From positions 30,755 through 94,754 of the forward strand of contig CASFYB010000005.1 of the NCBI GenBank assembly GCA_949298825.1: 64,000 nucleotides of DNA, read 5' to 3'. Every line of letters begins with the position of its first letter. Within the stretch, counting starts at the first letter, position 1. Source of the DNA: an uncultured Helicobacter sp. (lineage in GTDB: Bacteria; Campylobacterota; Campylobacteria; Campylobacterales; Helicobacteraceae). The translations under genes were made by a program, and so were the position numbers. Positions 11,540 through 30,539 of this stretch are shown here, in pieces. The notes beneath the pieces were generated by a model. The model was not told the DNA's origin. It worked only from the letters and a program-made list of their open reading frames with translations, and ran no database searches.

Positions 11540-12799
11540 TCTATCCTCCACTACGGCCTTAAGCAGGGCCTTAGTGCTTACTATCTCTATATGGCTATCC
11601 TTGTCTAATTTCTCTATATCTATAGGTTTTCCCTCATATAGAATCTGTGCATACCCATTTTCACAAAGCTTGGTCAAATTCTTACCCCTAAGCATTAAAG
11701 ATATTTCATGAAGCTGCTTTTCTTTATCTTTGATGAACTCATTTGAAGCTACCTCAAACTTCAAAGCTAAAGTATCTATTTTCTTACTTTCTAAAAATTG
11801 CTCCATCTTATGAGTAAATATTTTTTTCAGATCTTCTATCTCTCGCTCTCTATTTTTAAGCCTAGTATCAAAACTCAATGAACCTAACAAAAATCCTAAA
11901 TGCGTGATTTCTTTTTCTAGTGCCTCTATATGGTGCTTAAAAGCAGAATCCAAACTTTCATAAAGCTCATCAAGATATAAAAGCCAAGTATTAGAATCTG
12001 GCAATATCATTTCCATGGCAGCTGATGGGGTAGGTGCGCGCATATCAGCGACAAAATCACTAATAACATAATCTATCTCATGCCCTATCGCAGAAACAAC
12101 CGGTGTTCTAGCCTCAAAAATAGCCTCTGCAACCTCTTCTTGATTAAATGCCCATAAATCTTCAGTGCTACCTCCACCTCTAGCTATGATGATCACATCA
12201 AAAGCCTCATGGCTACCAAATAAGGAATCTGCCCTCTTGATATTCCTAGCAATATCCCTACTCGCTTCTACACCCTGTACTAATGTATCATAATTTACAA
12301 TTTTAATGCATTGCCATCTCATCATAGCCACGCGCAACATATCTTGCAAGGCTGCTCCAGTATTTGAAGTAATAAGCGCGATTTTTTTAGGAAACTTTGG
12401 CAATGCCTTTTTATGAGAAGAATCAAAATACCCCTTAGCACTAAGCCTTACTTTCATTTTCTCAAACTCTTCTGCCCCCTGCCCAGCAAGCATAATCTTG
12501 CTGCAAATAATCTGATATTCCCCTCTTGGGGCATACACACTAATATGCCCTATTATCTGGACTTTTTGAGTATTTTTAAGCTCGAAGTTTAGCCCACTTG
12601 CTACATTACCACGAAATAAAACACATTTTATAGCACTCTGAGAATCTTTAATACTAAAATAGTAATGCCCGCTATTATGGCAGGTCAGATTGCTGACCTC
12701 ACCTTCTACCAAAACATTTAAAAAAGTGGCTTCTATTAATGATTTTATCTTTTGATTAAGCGAGCTGACACTCTGAGGGGTAGCAAATAAATCAGCCAT
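11525..12799 (-). CDS. xseA: Exodeoxyribonuclease VII large subunit
   Basis: XseA is the catalytic large subunit of exonuclease VII, which degrades single-stranded DNA to oligonucleotides. The 424-residue protein has an N-terminal OB-fold, with VEGEVSNLTCHNSGHYYFSIKD at its core (about residues 34-55). The catalytic domain contains IALITSNTGAALQDMLRV and the conserved IIARGGGSTEDLWAFNQEEVAEAI and SAIGHEIDYVISDFVAD segments. A long coiled-coil (about 270-370) precedes a short C-terminal tail. It overlaps the end of rseP by eight bases. The small subunit gene xseB is not in the window. Confidence 0.95.
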   Translation of the reverse strand: MADLFATPQSVSSLNQKIKSLIEATFLNVLVEGEVSNLTCHNSGHYYFSIKDSQSAIKCVLFRGNVASGLNFELKNTQKVQIIGHISVYAPRGEYQIICSKIMLAGQGAEEFEKMKVRLSAKGYFDSSHKKALPKFPKKIALITSNTGAALQDMLRVAMMRWQCIKIVNYDTLVQGVEASRDIARNIKRADSLFGSHEAFDVIIIARGGGSTEDLWAFNQEEVAEAIFEARTPVVSAIGHEIDYVISDFVADMRAPTPSAAMEMILPDSNTWLLYLDELYESLDSAFKHHIEALEKEITHLGFLLGSLSFDTRLKNREREIEDLKKIFTHKMEQFLESKKIDTLALKFEVASNEFIKDKEKQLHEISLMLRGKNLTKLCENGYAQILYEGKPIDIEKLDKDSHIEIVSTKALLKAVVEDRLPNF

Positions 12800-13832
12800 A
12801 AATCAACCTATAAATATCATTATATAGCCCCAAAAGCATCAAAAGAATAATAATACTAAAGCCTAAAAATACAAGAATCTGTGATGCAGCCCTACTTACT
12901 TCTTTGCGGCTTATCCAAGCATAGAGGACAAACAATATCTGCCCACCATCCAAGGCAGGGATTGGCAAGAGATTGAGTATCCCTAAGTTAATAGAAATCA
13001 ATCCCACCCATAATAAAAATAATACCAAATCCTGTTTGCTTACCTGGGCCATACTATCTACAATCCCTATAGCACCACTAATCTGGCTAAGTGGGACAAC
13101 TCCAAGAATAAGCTTTTCAATGCTGTGTATAATCATCTTAGCAGAATCTAAACTTTGCTGCCAAGCAAAATAGATGCTACCTAGCAAGTCATATTTTACA
13201 AGAGCAGTATCTCCACGCGCACCAATCCCTATAAACGCTCTTTTTTGACTAAAAATATCTTTTTTTTCTAAAACTTTGGGGGTGATCACAACCTGCATCT
13301 TAGAATCACCCCGCAAAAAAGAGATATGCACTTCCTTATGACCTACACTACCTATCAAGTCATAAAGCTCTCTCCAAGAGACAATAGTCTTATTATTAAT
13401 GCTTATAATCTTATCACCGGGTTGTAGGCCCGCAAGTGCGGCAGGCATATCCCTTTGGACCTCTCCTACTACTGGCAGAAGCTGGTTAAGCCCTATCTTA
13501 CCTACCATGCAAAATAGCCAAAAGGCCAAAAAGAAATTAAACATCGGTCCTGCTAATAAAATAGCTATTTTTTGCAACGGATGCTTTGCTTCCAAGCAAT
13601 CTTGACTAAGAACATTTGCCTTTGTATTTGACTTTAGCTTTACATACCCTCCAAAGGGGATAAGAGATATAGCATACTGCGTACCTCTATAAGTTTTAGC
13701 AATAACCTTCTTCCCAAAACCTATGCTAAAAACCTCAACCCCTACACCGCACCAACGCGCTACAAGAAAATGCCCCAACTCGTGAAAAAAAATGAGAAAT
13801 GAAAGAGTGAGTAATGCAAGAATAATAGACAT
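12792..13832 (-). CDS. rseP: Site-2 zinc metalloprotease RseP
   Basis: RseP-type proteases cut within the membrane to release regulators or clear signal-peptide remnants. The 346-residue protein has the zinc motif HELGH (His17, Glu18, His21) in its first helix, a PDZ domain at about 105-190 (GLQPGDKIISINN), and the third zinc ligand in NLLPIPALDGGQ in the last membrane region. This order is typical of the family. It follows pgsA by 11 bases and overlaps xseA, forming a compact minus-strand operon. Confidence 0.94.
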   Translation of the reverse strand: MSIILALLTLSFLIFFHELGHFLVARWCGVGVEVFSIGFGKKVIAKTYRGTQYAISLIPFGGYVKLKSNTKANVLSQDCLEAKHPLQKIAILLAGPMFNFFLAFWLFCMVGKIGLNQLLPVVGEVQRDMPAALAGLQPGDKIISINNKTIVSWRELYDLIGSVGHKEVHISFLRGDSKMQVVITPKVLEKKDIFSQKRAFIGIGARGDTALVKYDLLGSIYFAWQQSLDSAKMIIHSIEKLILGVVPLSQISGAIGIVDSMAQVSKQDLVLFLLWVGLISINLGILNLLPIPALDGGQILFVLYAWISRKEVSRAASQILVFLGFSIIILLMLLGLYNDIYRLIYG

Positions 13833-13843
13833 TACACTTCCTA

Positions 13844-14368
13844 TTACTTCATACCCCTATAATAGCGCCATGCATAATCAAAACCAGAATATAGCGTAAC
13901 AATCATTGCAAGCCATAAAAGTATATCCCCGCCCTTAAGCTGCAAAAATAAAAAACAAATCGCAATAATCTGTAAAACTGTTTTGTATTTTCCAAGTATG
14001 CTTGCCTTGACACTTTGATTGCTACTAGCGACCACTACTCGCAAACCTGTGATAAAAAACTCACGACTAAGAATAATAAATACCAGCCATGGATTTGCCA
14101 TATCCACAAGCATTAGTCCAATAAATGCAGATAAGATTAGCATCTTATCTGCTAAAGGATCAAATACTTCTCCAAAAATAGAAGTCAAATGAAAACGTCT
14201 AGCTAAATAACCATCAAAAAAATCAGTAATCGAGGCTAAGATAAAAATAAAAAAAGCATATCTAAAGGGCTTTTCAATCCCTATGCTCTGGCCATGTAAA
14301 AGAACAGCCAAAAGCAAGATTGATAAAATAATGCGTGAAACAGTGAGAATATTTGGGAGATTTTTCAC
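13844..14368 (-). CDS. pgsA: CDP-diacylglycerol-glycerol-3-phosphate 3-phosphatidyltransferase
   Basis: PgsA makes phosphatidylglycerol phosphate from CDP-diacylglycerol, the committed step to phosphatidylglycerol and cardiolipin. The 174-residue membrane protein carries the full CDP-alcohol phosphotransferase signature: Asp49, Asp52-Gly53, Ala56-Arg57, Gly66, Asp70 and Asp74. The N-terminal NILTVSRIILS motif is typical of PgsA rather than PssA. Several hydrophobic helices surround it. It lies just downstream of rpmB (17-base gap) and upstream of rseP. Confidence 0.94.
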   Translation of the reverse strand: MKNLPNILTVSRIILSILLLAVLLHGQSIGIEKPFRYAFFIFILASITDFFDGYLARRFHLTSIFGEVFDPLADKMLILSAFIGLMLVDMANPWLVFIILSREFFITGLRVVVASSNQSVKASILGKYKTVLQIIAICFLFLQLKGGDILLWLAMIVTLYSGFDYAWRYYRGMK

Positions 14369-14385
14369 ATGACCACTTTGGTAAA

Positions 14386-14574
14386 TTAAGAGTGTTTTTT
14401 CATTGTACGCAATGTAGATGCAGCCACCCTAATGCGCACAGAAGTACCATCCTCTAGTTTAATTTTTACACGACGTAAATTTGGCAATAAGCGCTTTTTA
14501 GTTTTATTATTTGCGTGCGATACGTTATTGCCTACCATTGGGCCTTTTCCACTTAAAAAGCATTTTCTTGACAT
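14386..14574 (-). CDS. rpmB: 50S ribosomal protein L28
   Basis: This 62-residue basic protein matches L28, a late-assembly protein of the large subunit. It begins [20 protein letters not shown] and continues with the conserved [11 protein letters not shown] and [15 protein letters not shown] segments. An AAAGGAAAA ribosome binding site precedes the ATG. It is slightly shorter than the E. coli protein (78 residues), typical for epsilonproteobacteria. It appears to open the pgsA-rseP-xseA operon. Confidence 0.95.
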   Translation of the reverse strand: MSRKCFLSGKGPMVGNNVSHANNKTKKRLLPNLRRVKIKLEDGTSVRIRVAASTLRTMKKHS

Positions 14575-14621
14575 AGTTTTCCTTTTTTATTCAGTAAAAT
14601 TATTTTCTATTGTATCAAAAA

Positions 14622-15443
14622 TTAACTTAAAAAAGTCTTTAAAAGTTTTTCTTGTCCGATACGATAAAGCGCAAAATCATAGCGCACTGGATCATCTGGG
14701 CAAAACTGACTTAAGGCTTGTGTTGCTAATAAAGCTGCCTTAAGGTTATAGCTTTGATAATCAATCAAACCAAGCTCTCTTGCCAATCTAAAAGTATGAG
14801 TATCTAAAGGCAAAATCAAATCCTTGCTATGTATTTCTTCCCAGATCCCAAAATCAATCCTATCTTTACGCACCATCCATCTTAAAAATAAACACAATCT
14901 CTTTAAAGCGCTATGTCCGGTAATATGTACCACTGGTTTTTGAAATAAAAAGCTAAGTGGTTTAGAAATAATTTTAATTCTTAACTTTTTGGAATCTAGA
15001 TTTTCATACAATGCTTTTATAATCGCATTCATCGCTCCTAAAATCTTAAGCTCTCCAAATAGCTCATCTTGCAAAAAGCCATTTTCATATCCCCTTAATG
15101 CAATATGTTTTAATCCACCATTTTGATAGATTCTATATAATGTCAAAAAAGCCTGATACACATGATCCTTATTTTGAAAACGATAGTAGGGAAACTCAAC
15201 CTTGCTAATCTTCTCTTCACTCCCTTCAAAAAGCTCAAAATCAATGCTTGCTAAAAATTTGACAATCCTAGCAGCATTGCCATAAGCAAAAAGCGCACAA
15301 AATAAAGCCACCTCTTCAAAATATGGCTTATCCCTCCACTTTCGTGCTACAATGATTGGATCTGGAATCTTAAAATCTTCAAACTCATTTCTATGGTGAT
15401 AATGAAAATCCAATAAAGTACGCAAACTAGCTTTTGGCATCAT
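14622..15443 (-). CDS. TIGR02757-family protein (DUF2400), function unknown
   Basis: The 273-residue protein resembles the widespread TIGR02757/DUF2400 family: an N-terminal Y(H)HRNEFEDFKIPDPI segment, a VALFCALFAYGNAARI helix, a GHSALKRLCLFLRWMVRKDRIDFGIW stretch and a C-terminal DPVRYDFALYRIG motif. The family has a fold related to helix-hairpin-helix DNA glycosylases, but no activity is established to my knowledge. The ATG at 15443 lies eight bases after the flgK stop, so it may be the last gene of the flgM-flgN-flgK transcript. The ribosome binding site is weak, and a second in-frame ATG lies at 15440. Confidence 0.75.
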   Translation of the reverse strand: MMPKASLRTLLDFHYHHRNEFEDFKIPDPIIVARKWRDKPYFEEVALFCALFAYGNAARIVKFLASIDFELFEGSEEKISKVEFPYYRFQNKDHVYQAFLTLYRIYQNGGLKHIALRGYENGFLQDELFGELKILGAMNAIIKALYENLDSKKLRIKIISKPLSFLFQKPVVHITGHSALKRLCLFLRWMVRKDRIDFGIWEEIHSKDLILPLDTHTFRLARELGLIDYQSYNLKAALLATQALSQFCPDDPVRYDFALYRIGQEKLLKTFLS

Positions 15444-15451
15444 TATTACTA

Positions 15452-17275
15452 TTATTGCTTAATACCCAAAAGCGTATCAATCATCCTATCAATTGTCGTG
15501 ATTACTTTAGCATTGGCAGAATAGCCACCTTGAAACTTAATCAAATTAACCATCTCCTCATCTACACTGACTTGTGAGATACCCAAATGCTCTTTTTTTG
15601 CAGTTTCTAAAACTGCCTTTTTGGTATCAAGCGTAGTCTGGGCACTTTGAGTCTCTGTAGCTACCCTACCGACCAAATATTGATAAAACTCATTGAGCTT
15701 CATCTCTGATATTTCCGATCGTTTTGTATAAAACTCTACTGGGTCATATTGAAGCTGTTGCATCATATTGGCTATCTCAAAGTTTCCTGCCACAGGAGCT
15801 ATATAACTTCTAATATCTGTAGCATTCTTTCTATATCGATAATTAAGCTCAATAGTTTTAGCATCCCTGCCTTCAAAAAAACTATTAACACCAAAGGCTC
15901 CTGCGAAATTTGTCCCATGATCTTTTATGGCTACATAAAAACCATCTGATGGACGCTTAGGCTGTATTACAAACTGCTTTGCATTATCATCATAATAAGC
16001 CTTAAAATGATCATCAAAATCGTTTTGTGTGTTGTTATCATTGTTATCATCAGTATTAGCATTAATCTGATTAACCACATCCTTCATCGTAGTGATATCT
16101 GTAATTGTAATTGTCTTTTTAGCCACCTCTTTTCCATCAGTGTTATATGCGATTAGATCAAAAGTGCCTCCCTTAATATTATAAAGAGTATCACGGAATG
16201 CTGTATTGCTATCAAAATCCAGGGTCGCACTTTGCATCTCATGGCTTGCACTTTGAGAATAAATAGCATTAGTAGCCTCAATAAGTCCTTTAGCAAAACC
16301 ATCCAATAAATTTATATAATTTTGCAATTTTCCAGTTTTTGTATCACCATGGCCATCATTATACAGATCAATAAGAGCACCAACCTTACCCATTTTCAGC
16401 CTGTCTGTGATCTCTGTTTTTTTAAAGTCATAGCCTTGCATATAAACACGATTTAATAAACCAGAATTTTCATCTTTCTCAATAATTAAAGGGTGGAAAT
16501 CACCATTATCTACAATATTAAACCCCTTACCAATATTAAGCACATAATCTTCATCAAAATCAACTGCATCACCATCAACACGACTTTGAGAAGATAGCTT
16601 TCCTTTATGAATATTAGCTCCAATCAACTCTCTTAGCTTAAACTCAAGCTCATCACGACGATCGCGCAATGTATTGGCACGTTTATTGATATATTTATCC
16701 TCCATCTCCCTTATCTCGCGATTAAGTTTTGCAATTTGGGAACCTAGCTCATTAACTTCCTTAACACGCACCTCCAAATCTTCAGACGCCTTTTGCTGAA
16801 GCACCTCTAGCTTGTGGCGGGTTGTGTGAATATTGTTTGTTAAAATTAAAGTCTTTTCGGCCAAAACTTGCTTTTGTGCAGGGTCCTTTGGATTCTTGGC
16901 GATATCTTTCCATGCATTAAAATATTCTTTAATATCATTATAGATTCCCACACCATCTACATCTGGAAAATATGATGATGCTTCTCTCAAATGATCAAAT
17001 TCCGTATCAGCAAAGTTAAAATCTTGAGCAGCCCTAGAATAGCGCTCAAAAACAAATTCATTGTGAATCCTCTGTACAGATTCTACATCTACACCCCTAC
17101 CAATAGAAACATTATTCCTTGCTAAAATTGGCTTTTCTGGAGAGCTTACTACCCTTTGGCGAGAATAAAATTCATCACTAGCATTACTAATGTTGTTACC
17201 AGTAACATCCACCATTAGCTGGTTAGCTTGCAAACCAGTATAAGAAGTATTAAGCGAAGAGAGAATTCCACCCAT
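15452..17275 (-). CDS. flgK: Flagellar hook-associated protein 1 FlgK
   Basis: FlgK forms part of the junction between hook and filament. The product (607 residues from the chosen start) has the family's N-terminal motif SSLNTSYTGLQANQLMVDVT, the rod-type NNISNASDEFYSRQR sequence, and a C-terminal helix (VSVDEEMVNLIKFQGGYSANAKVI) that packs in the filament core. The ATG at 17273-17275 is preferred because GAGG precedes it. The longer reading would begin at a TTG inside flgN. It starts just past the flgN stop, so it is translated from the flgM-flgN-flgK transcript, with FlgN as its likely chaperone. Confidence 0.94.
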   Translation of the reverse strand: MGGILSSLNTSYTGLQANQLMVDVTGNNISNASDEFYSRQRVVSSPEKPILARNNVSIGRGVDVESVQRIHNEFVFERYSRAAQDFNFADTEFDHLREASSYFPDVDGVGIYNDIKEYFNAWKDIAKNPKDPAQKQVLAEKTLILTNNIHTTRHKLEVLQQKASEDLEVRVKEVNELGSQIAKLNREIREMEDKYINKRANTLRDRRDELEFKLRELIGANIHKGKLSSQSRVDGDAVDFDEDYVLNIGKGFNIVDNGDFHPLIIEKDENSGLLNRVYMQGYDFKKTEITDRLKMGKVGALIDLYNDGHGDTKTGKLQNYINLLDGFAKGLIEATNAIYSQSASHEMQSATLDFDSNTAFRDTLYNIKGGTFDLIAYNTDGKEVAKKTITITDITTMKDVVNQINANTDDNNDNNTQNDFDDHFKAYYDDNAKQFVIQPKRPSDGFYVAIKDHGTNFAGAFGVNSFFEGRDAKTIELNYRYRKNATDIRSYIAPVAGNFEIANMMQQLQYDPVEFYTKRSEISEMKLNEFYQYLVGRVATETQSAQTTLDTKKAVLETAKKEHLGISQVSVDEEMVNLIKFQGGYSANAKVITTIDRMIDTLLGIKQ

Positions 17276-17276
17276 T

Positions 17277-17705
17277 TTATGCCTCAACTCTTAAAAAAGT
17301 GCTTTGAGAGCGCTTTGGTGCTCCATAGCCTGTAACTTCGTGAGGAAAAATGCGCTGCATTAAAGAAGAATAAAACTCAGAGACTGCAAAAACCATGCGC
17401 GCATAGCTGGAGTTTACTTCCTTTAAATCTTCAAGGCGTGCTCGCATCACTCCCAAAAGCTCACTTGCCTCATCATCAAGTAAAGCATTCAAATCAGAAT
17501 CTGGATTTTGGGATTTAATTGCAAGGATTTCTTGCTGTGCCATATTTTTTTTATTTTCAAAGGAGATAATTAAAGGCTGCTTTTGATCATTACGCAAGAA
17601 AACTTCATCATGTTTGGCCTCTTTAATATCAGCCACATCTGCTTGAGTTAATTCAATGAGACTTTCAAGATCAGCAATCGCGCCGCGTAGATAATTATGT
17701 AACAT
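17277..17705 (-). CDS. flgN: FlgN-like flagellar export chaperone
   Basis: This is a 142-residue, helix-rich protein with heptad-like Leu/Ile spacing and little else. FlgN proteins bind the C-termini of FlgK and FlgL and deliver them to the export gate. They are poorly conserved, so the call rests on position: between flgM and flgK, in the same order as in Campylobacter. The motif-like segment RARLEDLKEVNSSYARMVFA at about 97-116 resembles the FlgN helix preceding the client-binding tail. The stop overlaps the flgK leader region, with only a one-base gap before the flgK ATG. Confidence 0.7.
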   Translation of the reverse strand: MLHNYLRGAIADLESLIELTQADVADIKEAKHDEVFLRNDQKQPLIISFENKKNMAQQEILAIKSQNPDSDLNALLDDEASELLGVMRARLEDLKEVNSSYARMVFAVSEFYSSLMQRIFPHEVTGYGAPKRSQSTFLRVEA

Positions 17706-17742
17706 GACATTTTCCTAACTCTAAGATTACCAAAAGGTATCT

Positions 17743-17946
17743 TTATGAGTTAAGCAAATTTAGTGCCATTTTTTCAGATGTAGATTGTAAATTAAGTTTA
17801 TAAGTGCCATTTTTAATGGCTGCAGCAATTTGAGCAACTCTATCATTATCTTTTTCTACAGATCTAACTTGCTCACTCTTGATCTGTTTTTGACTTTCAC
17901 TAACCGCGGCAACAAGACTAGTTTTAGCACCAACTGAGCTAATCAT
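17743..17946 (-). CDS. flgM: Anti-sigma-28 factor FlgM
   Basis: FlgM binds the flagellar sigma factor FliA and blocks late flagellar genes until the hook-basal body is finished. The 67-residue protein has the expected C-terminal sigma-binding region (RVAQIAAAIKNGTYKLN), followed by a short helix (SEKMALNLLNS). The N-terminal half is polar and probably unstructured. Length matches the short FlgM of H. pylori. It sits directly upstream of flgN and flgK and has a sigma-28-like promoter, which would give negative feedback on its own synthesis. Confidence 0.88.
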   Translation of the reverse strand: MISSVGAKTSLVAAVSESQKQIKSEQVRSVEKDNDRVAQIAAAIKNGTYKLNLQSTSEKMALNLLNS

Positions 17947-17975
17947 TCTATCTCCTCAAAATATATCTTTATAAT

Positions 17976-18002
17976 AGAATCGGTTTTTTCTTGTTTAATT
18001 TA
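17976..18002 (-). promoter_or_regulatory. Possible sigma-28 promoter of flgM
   Basis: On the minus strand, TAAA (17999-18002) is followed 16 bases later by CGAT in CCGATTCT (17976-17983). This is one base off the optimal sigma-28 spacing. The -35 overlaps the stop of the small membrane gene upstream. It is weaker than the flaA match but in the right place for flgM. Confidence 0.45.
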
Positions 18003-18189
18003 ATTTCAATTTCATAATTTCACGCTTAATAGCCTCAGGATCAATTTCGCCACGACCTTTTGATTGTTCAATTAATGCAGTACCAAAATTATGATTATAG
18101 GTATAAATCAATACAAAGCCCATGCCATAAAGAAATAAAATAAAACAAATACTAGGAAATGCCCAGATTCTTAAACTTGATTCTTTCAT
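17995..18189 (-). CDS. Small single-pass membrane protein, function unknown
   Basis: This 64-residue protein has one transmembrane helix at about 8-30 and a polar C-terminal tail ending EIDPEAIKREIMKLKLN. I do not recognise a family. It precedes flgM with a 48-base gap and may be co-transcribed with the flgMNK genes. An ATG with a GAGG ribosome binding site gives it plausible translation signals. A -10-like GATAAT stands about 40 bases upstream. A role in flagellar export or anchoring is only a guess from position. Confidence 0.6.
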   Translation of the reverse strand: MKESSLRIWAFPSICFILFLYGMGFVLIYTYNHNFGTALIEQSKGRGEIDPEAIKREIMKLKLN

Positions 18190-18275
18190 GTAACCTCGAT
18201 GATTTTTTATTCATATTATCATATTTTGGGATTATTTTTGACTGTATTTAAAGTCTTAGTAAGGAAGAAATAAAA

Positions 18276-18297
18276 TTCCAGAGAAAAATCTCTGGAA
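18276..18297 (-). terminator. Intrinsic terminator after fusA
   Basis: On the minus strand a perfect nine-base-pair stem (TTCCAGAGA against TCTCTGGAA) with a four-base loop is followed by TTTTATTTC. It lies nine bases after the fusA stop and closes the large translation/transcription cluster. Confidence 0.85.
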
Positions 18298-18305
18298 AAA
18301 CTTAT

Positions 18306-20384
18306 TTAGCCCTTGCGCTTCTCAATAATTTCCTTAGCAATATTAGAAGGTACTTCACCATAATGGTCAAACTCCATTGAGTAAGTACCACGTCCTTGAG
18401 TAGCAGATCGAAGGTCAGTAGAGTAACCAAACATTTCAGCCAATGGAACAAAAGCATTAACAATCTTTAATCCCATTCTATCATCCATGGAGTTAATCTG
18501 TCCACGACGACGATTAAGATCGCCAATAACATCTCCCATATACTCCTCTGGCACCTCAACTTCAACCTTCATCATAGGCTCAAGTAGCACCGCTCCAGCC
18601 TCACGACAAGCATCTTTAAAGGCCATAGAACCAGCAATCTTAAATGCCATCTCTGAACTATCCACATCATGATAGCTTCCATCATATAATGTAACCTTAA
18701 AGTCCACAACTGGATAGCCAGCCAACACACCACTCTGCATAGCTTCTTGGATACCCTTATCAACAGCAGGGATATATTCCTTAGGAATAACACCACCGCT
18801 AATTTCATTAATAAACTCATATCCAGTGCCAGCTTCTTTAGGCTCAAGCTTAATAAATACATGTCCATACTGACCACGACCACCAGACTGCTTAGCGTAT
18901 TTACATTCTTTATTTACAGTCTTTCTTACTGTCTCGCGGAAGGCTACTTGAGGTTGACCCACTTCAGCCTCTACCTTAAACTCACGCTTTAAGCGGTCTA
19001 CAATAATCTCTAAGTGTAGCTCACCCATACCACCAATAAGTGTCTGGCCTGTCTCTTCTTGTGTGCTAACACGGAAGCTTGGATCTTCTTCAGCAAGCTT
19101 ACCTAATGCAATACCCATTTTCTCTTGATCTGCCTTTGTCTTAGGCTCCACTGCAATATGGATAACAGGCTCTGGGAACTCCATGCGCTCTAAAATTACA
19201 GGAGCCTTTTCATCACATAAAGTATCACCTGTAAGTGTTTCTTTTAACCCCACAAATGCACATATCTCTCCAGCATAAATTTCTTTAATATCTTCTCTTT
19301 TATTGGAGTGCATTTTTAGCAAGCGACCAACACGCTCTTTTTTACCTTTTGTAGAATTTAGTACATAGCTACCAGATTCTAGCATACCTCTATATGCACG
19401 GACAAATGTCAACTGACCAACAAATGGGTCTGTCATGATTTTAAATGCAAGAGCTGCAAATGGTCCATTATCAGAGGATTCTACATGGATTTCTGCTTCT
19501 GTTTTAGGATCTACACCTTTAATATCAGCTACTTCAGTAGGAGCTGGCAAGAAATCCACTACTGCATCAAGCAAAGTCTGTACTCCCTTATTTTTAAAGG
19601 ATGAGCCACATAGCATAGGGATGATTTCCATTTTATGGCAACCAGACTTAATACCCTTTTTAATCTCTTCAATACTAAGCTCTTCGCCACCAAGATACTT
19701 CTCCATCAAGACTTCATCTTGCTCGGCTGCAGCTTCTAGAAGTTTTTCACGGTATTCTTTAGCCTTATCCATAAGCTCAGCTGGAATCTCTTCTATATCA
19801 TACTTTGCACCCATAGCTTCATTGTTCCAAACAAAAGCTTTCATGCTAATAAGATCTATCACGCCCTTAAAGGTATCTTCTGCACCAATAGGAAGGTTGA
19901 TTGGCACAGGATTTGCCTTAAGACGTTGGCGAATCTGAGACTCAACATTATAAAAGTTAGCCCCGATTCTATCCATCTTATTAACAAAAACCATTCTTGG
20001 CACGCCATATTTATTTGCTTGACGCCAAACAGTCTCGCTTTGTGGCTGCACACCACCTACAGAACAAAATACTGCTACTGCACCATCTAAAACCCTCATA
20101 GAGCGTTCAACTTCGATAGTAAAATCCACGTGTCCTGGAGTATCGATCAAATTAATTTGGTGATTATTCCAAAAGCAAGTAGTCGCTGCTGATGTAATTG
20201 TAATACCACGCTCTTTTTCTTGTTCCATCCAGTCCATTGTTGCAGCACCATCATGCACCTCACCAATCTTATGACTTACACCAGTGTAAAAAAGGATGCG
20301 TTCTGATGTTGTTGTTTTACCTGCATCAATATGTGCAGCAATACCAATATTTCTGATTCTATTAAGTGGGGTCTGTCTTGCCAT
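18306..20384 (-). CDS. fusA: Translation elongation factor G
   Basis: EF-G is the GTPase that drives translocation of tRNA and mRNA on the ribosome. The 692-residue protein has the G1 motif [10 protein letters not shown] (about 17-26), the switch region [21 protein letters not shown] (G3) and [10 protein letters not shown] (G4). Domains II to V follow, ending in the conserved [26 protein letters not shown] segment. It lies nine bases after rpsG in the classical rpsL-rpsG-fusA order. tuf is not its neighbour but lies at the other end of the cluster. Confidence 0.98.
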   Translation of the reverse strand: MARQTPLNRIRNIGIAAHIDAGKTTTSERILFYTGVSHKIGEVHDGAATMDWMEQEKERGITITSAATTCFWNNHQINLIDTPGHVDFTIEVERSMRVLDGAVAVFCSVGGVQPQSETVWRQANKYGVPRMVFVNKMDRIGANFYNVESQIRQRLKANPVPINLPIGAEDTFKGVIDLISMKAFVWNNEAMGAKYDIEEIPAELMDKAKEYREKLLEAAAEQDEVLMEKYLGGEELSIEEIKKGIKSGCHKMEIIPMLCGSSFKNKGVQTLLDAVVDFLPAPTEVADIKGVDPKTEAEIHVESSDNGPFAALAFKIMTDPFVGQLTFVRAYRGMLESGSYVLNSTKGKKERVGRLLKMHSNKREDIKEIYAGEICAFVGLKETLTGDTLCDEKAPVILERMEFPEPVIHIAVEPKTKADQEKMGIALGKLAEEDPSFRVSTQEETGQTLIGGMGELHLEIIVDRLKREFKVEAEVGQPQVAFRETVRKTVNKECKYAKQSGGRGQYGHVFIKLEPKEAGTGYEFINEISGGVIPKEYIPAVDKGIQEAMQSGVLAGYPVVDFKVTLYDGSYHDVDSSEMAFKIAGSMAFKDACREAGAVLLEPMMKVEVEVPEEYMGDVIGDLNRRRGQINSMDDRMGLKIVNAFVPLAEMFGYSTDLRSATQGRGTYSMEFDHYGEVPSNIAKEIIEKRKG

Positions 20385-20393
20385 ATTTTCTCC

Positions 20394-21268
<875 letters not shown>

Positions 21269-21309
21269 TTTAATTCCTTTCTTTTAATGTTTTTTTGAAA
21301 AAATATTGC

Positions 21310-21315
21310 ATTGTA
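21310..21315 (-). promoter_or_regulatory. -10 box for rpsL-rpsG-fusA
   Basis: On the minus strand a T-run leads into TGTACAAT, whose TACAAT is a good Helicobacter -10, about 42 bases before the rpsL GTG. There is no defined -35, but T-rich upstream DNA is typical of the genus. It would allow internal initiation downstream of rpoBC. Confidence 0.5.
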
Positions 21316-21354
21316 CAAAAAAAAATCTTTTATTTGGCTTAGAAACGCAAAATT

Positions 21355-30012
<8,658 letters not shown>

Positions 30013-30086
30013 TTATTATAAGTTTTAAGAATTAAAGAGCAAACACTCTAAGCAAATCTGCCAAACAAATTTATTAGAGCGTTAAC

Positions 30087-30119
30087 ACAAAAAACCCAAA
30101 GCCATTAAAGCCTTGGGTT
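30087..30119 (-). terminator. Intrinsic terminator or attenuator between rplL and rpoBC
   Basis: The minus strand forms a ten-base-pair stem (AACCCAAGGC against GCTTTGGGTT, one G-U pair) with a seven-base loop and a six-U tail, 28 bases after the rplL stop. At this position it probably acts as a partial terminator, giving more L7/L12 than polymerase, as in the E. coli rpl-rpo operon. Confidence 0.8.
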
Positions 30120-30146
30120 TGACATAATTTTAAAAGTTATCAAGGG

Positions 30147-30524
30147 TTATTTTACCTCTACTTTTGCCCCTGCTTCCTCTAGCTTTTTCTTGAAGGCTTC
30201 AGCATCTTCTTTGCTTACACCCTCTTTAAGTACGCTTGGAGTAGATTCTGTAGCTTCTTTAGCCTCTTTAAGACCAAGACCTGTAATCTCTCTTACGACT
30301 TTAATAACATTAATCTTATTAGCACCAGCATCAGCAAGTACAATATTAAATTCTGTCTTCTCTTCACCACCAGCAGCTCCACCAGCAGCAACAGCTCCAC
30401 CAGCCACTACAGTAGGAGCAGCAGAAACACCAAACTTCTCTTCGAAAGCCTTAACAAGCTCTGAAAGCTCAAGAACAGACATACCACCAATATAATCTAA
30501 AATTTCTTCTTTTGTAATTGCCAT
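30147..30524 (-). CDS. rplL: 50S ribosomal protein L7/L12
   Basis: L7/L12 forms the flexible stalk that recruits translation factors. The 125-residue protein has the N-terminal dimerisation helices, the Ala/Gly-rich hinge at about 36-53, and the C-terminal domain with [20 protein letters not shown], the factor-binding surface. It follows rplJ with a 15-base gap, and GAGG precedes the ATG. Confidence 0.98.
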   Translation of the reverse strand: MAITKEEILDYIGGMSVLELSELVKAFEEKFGVSAAPTVVAGGAVAAGGAAGGEEKTEFNIVLADAGANKINVIKVVREITGLGLKEAKEATESTPSVLKEGVSKEDAEAFKKKLEEAGAKVEVK

Positions 30525-30539
30525 TTTTAACTCCTCAAA

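Noticed and set aside
18487..20056. Open frames on both strands within fusA, the longest 167 codons
   Set aside because: They are shadows of the EF-G reading frame and have no independent start signals or recognisable product.
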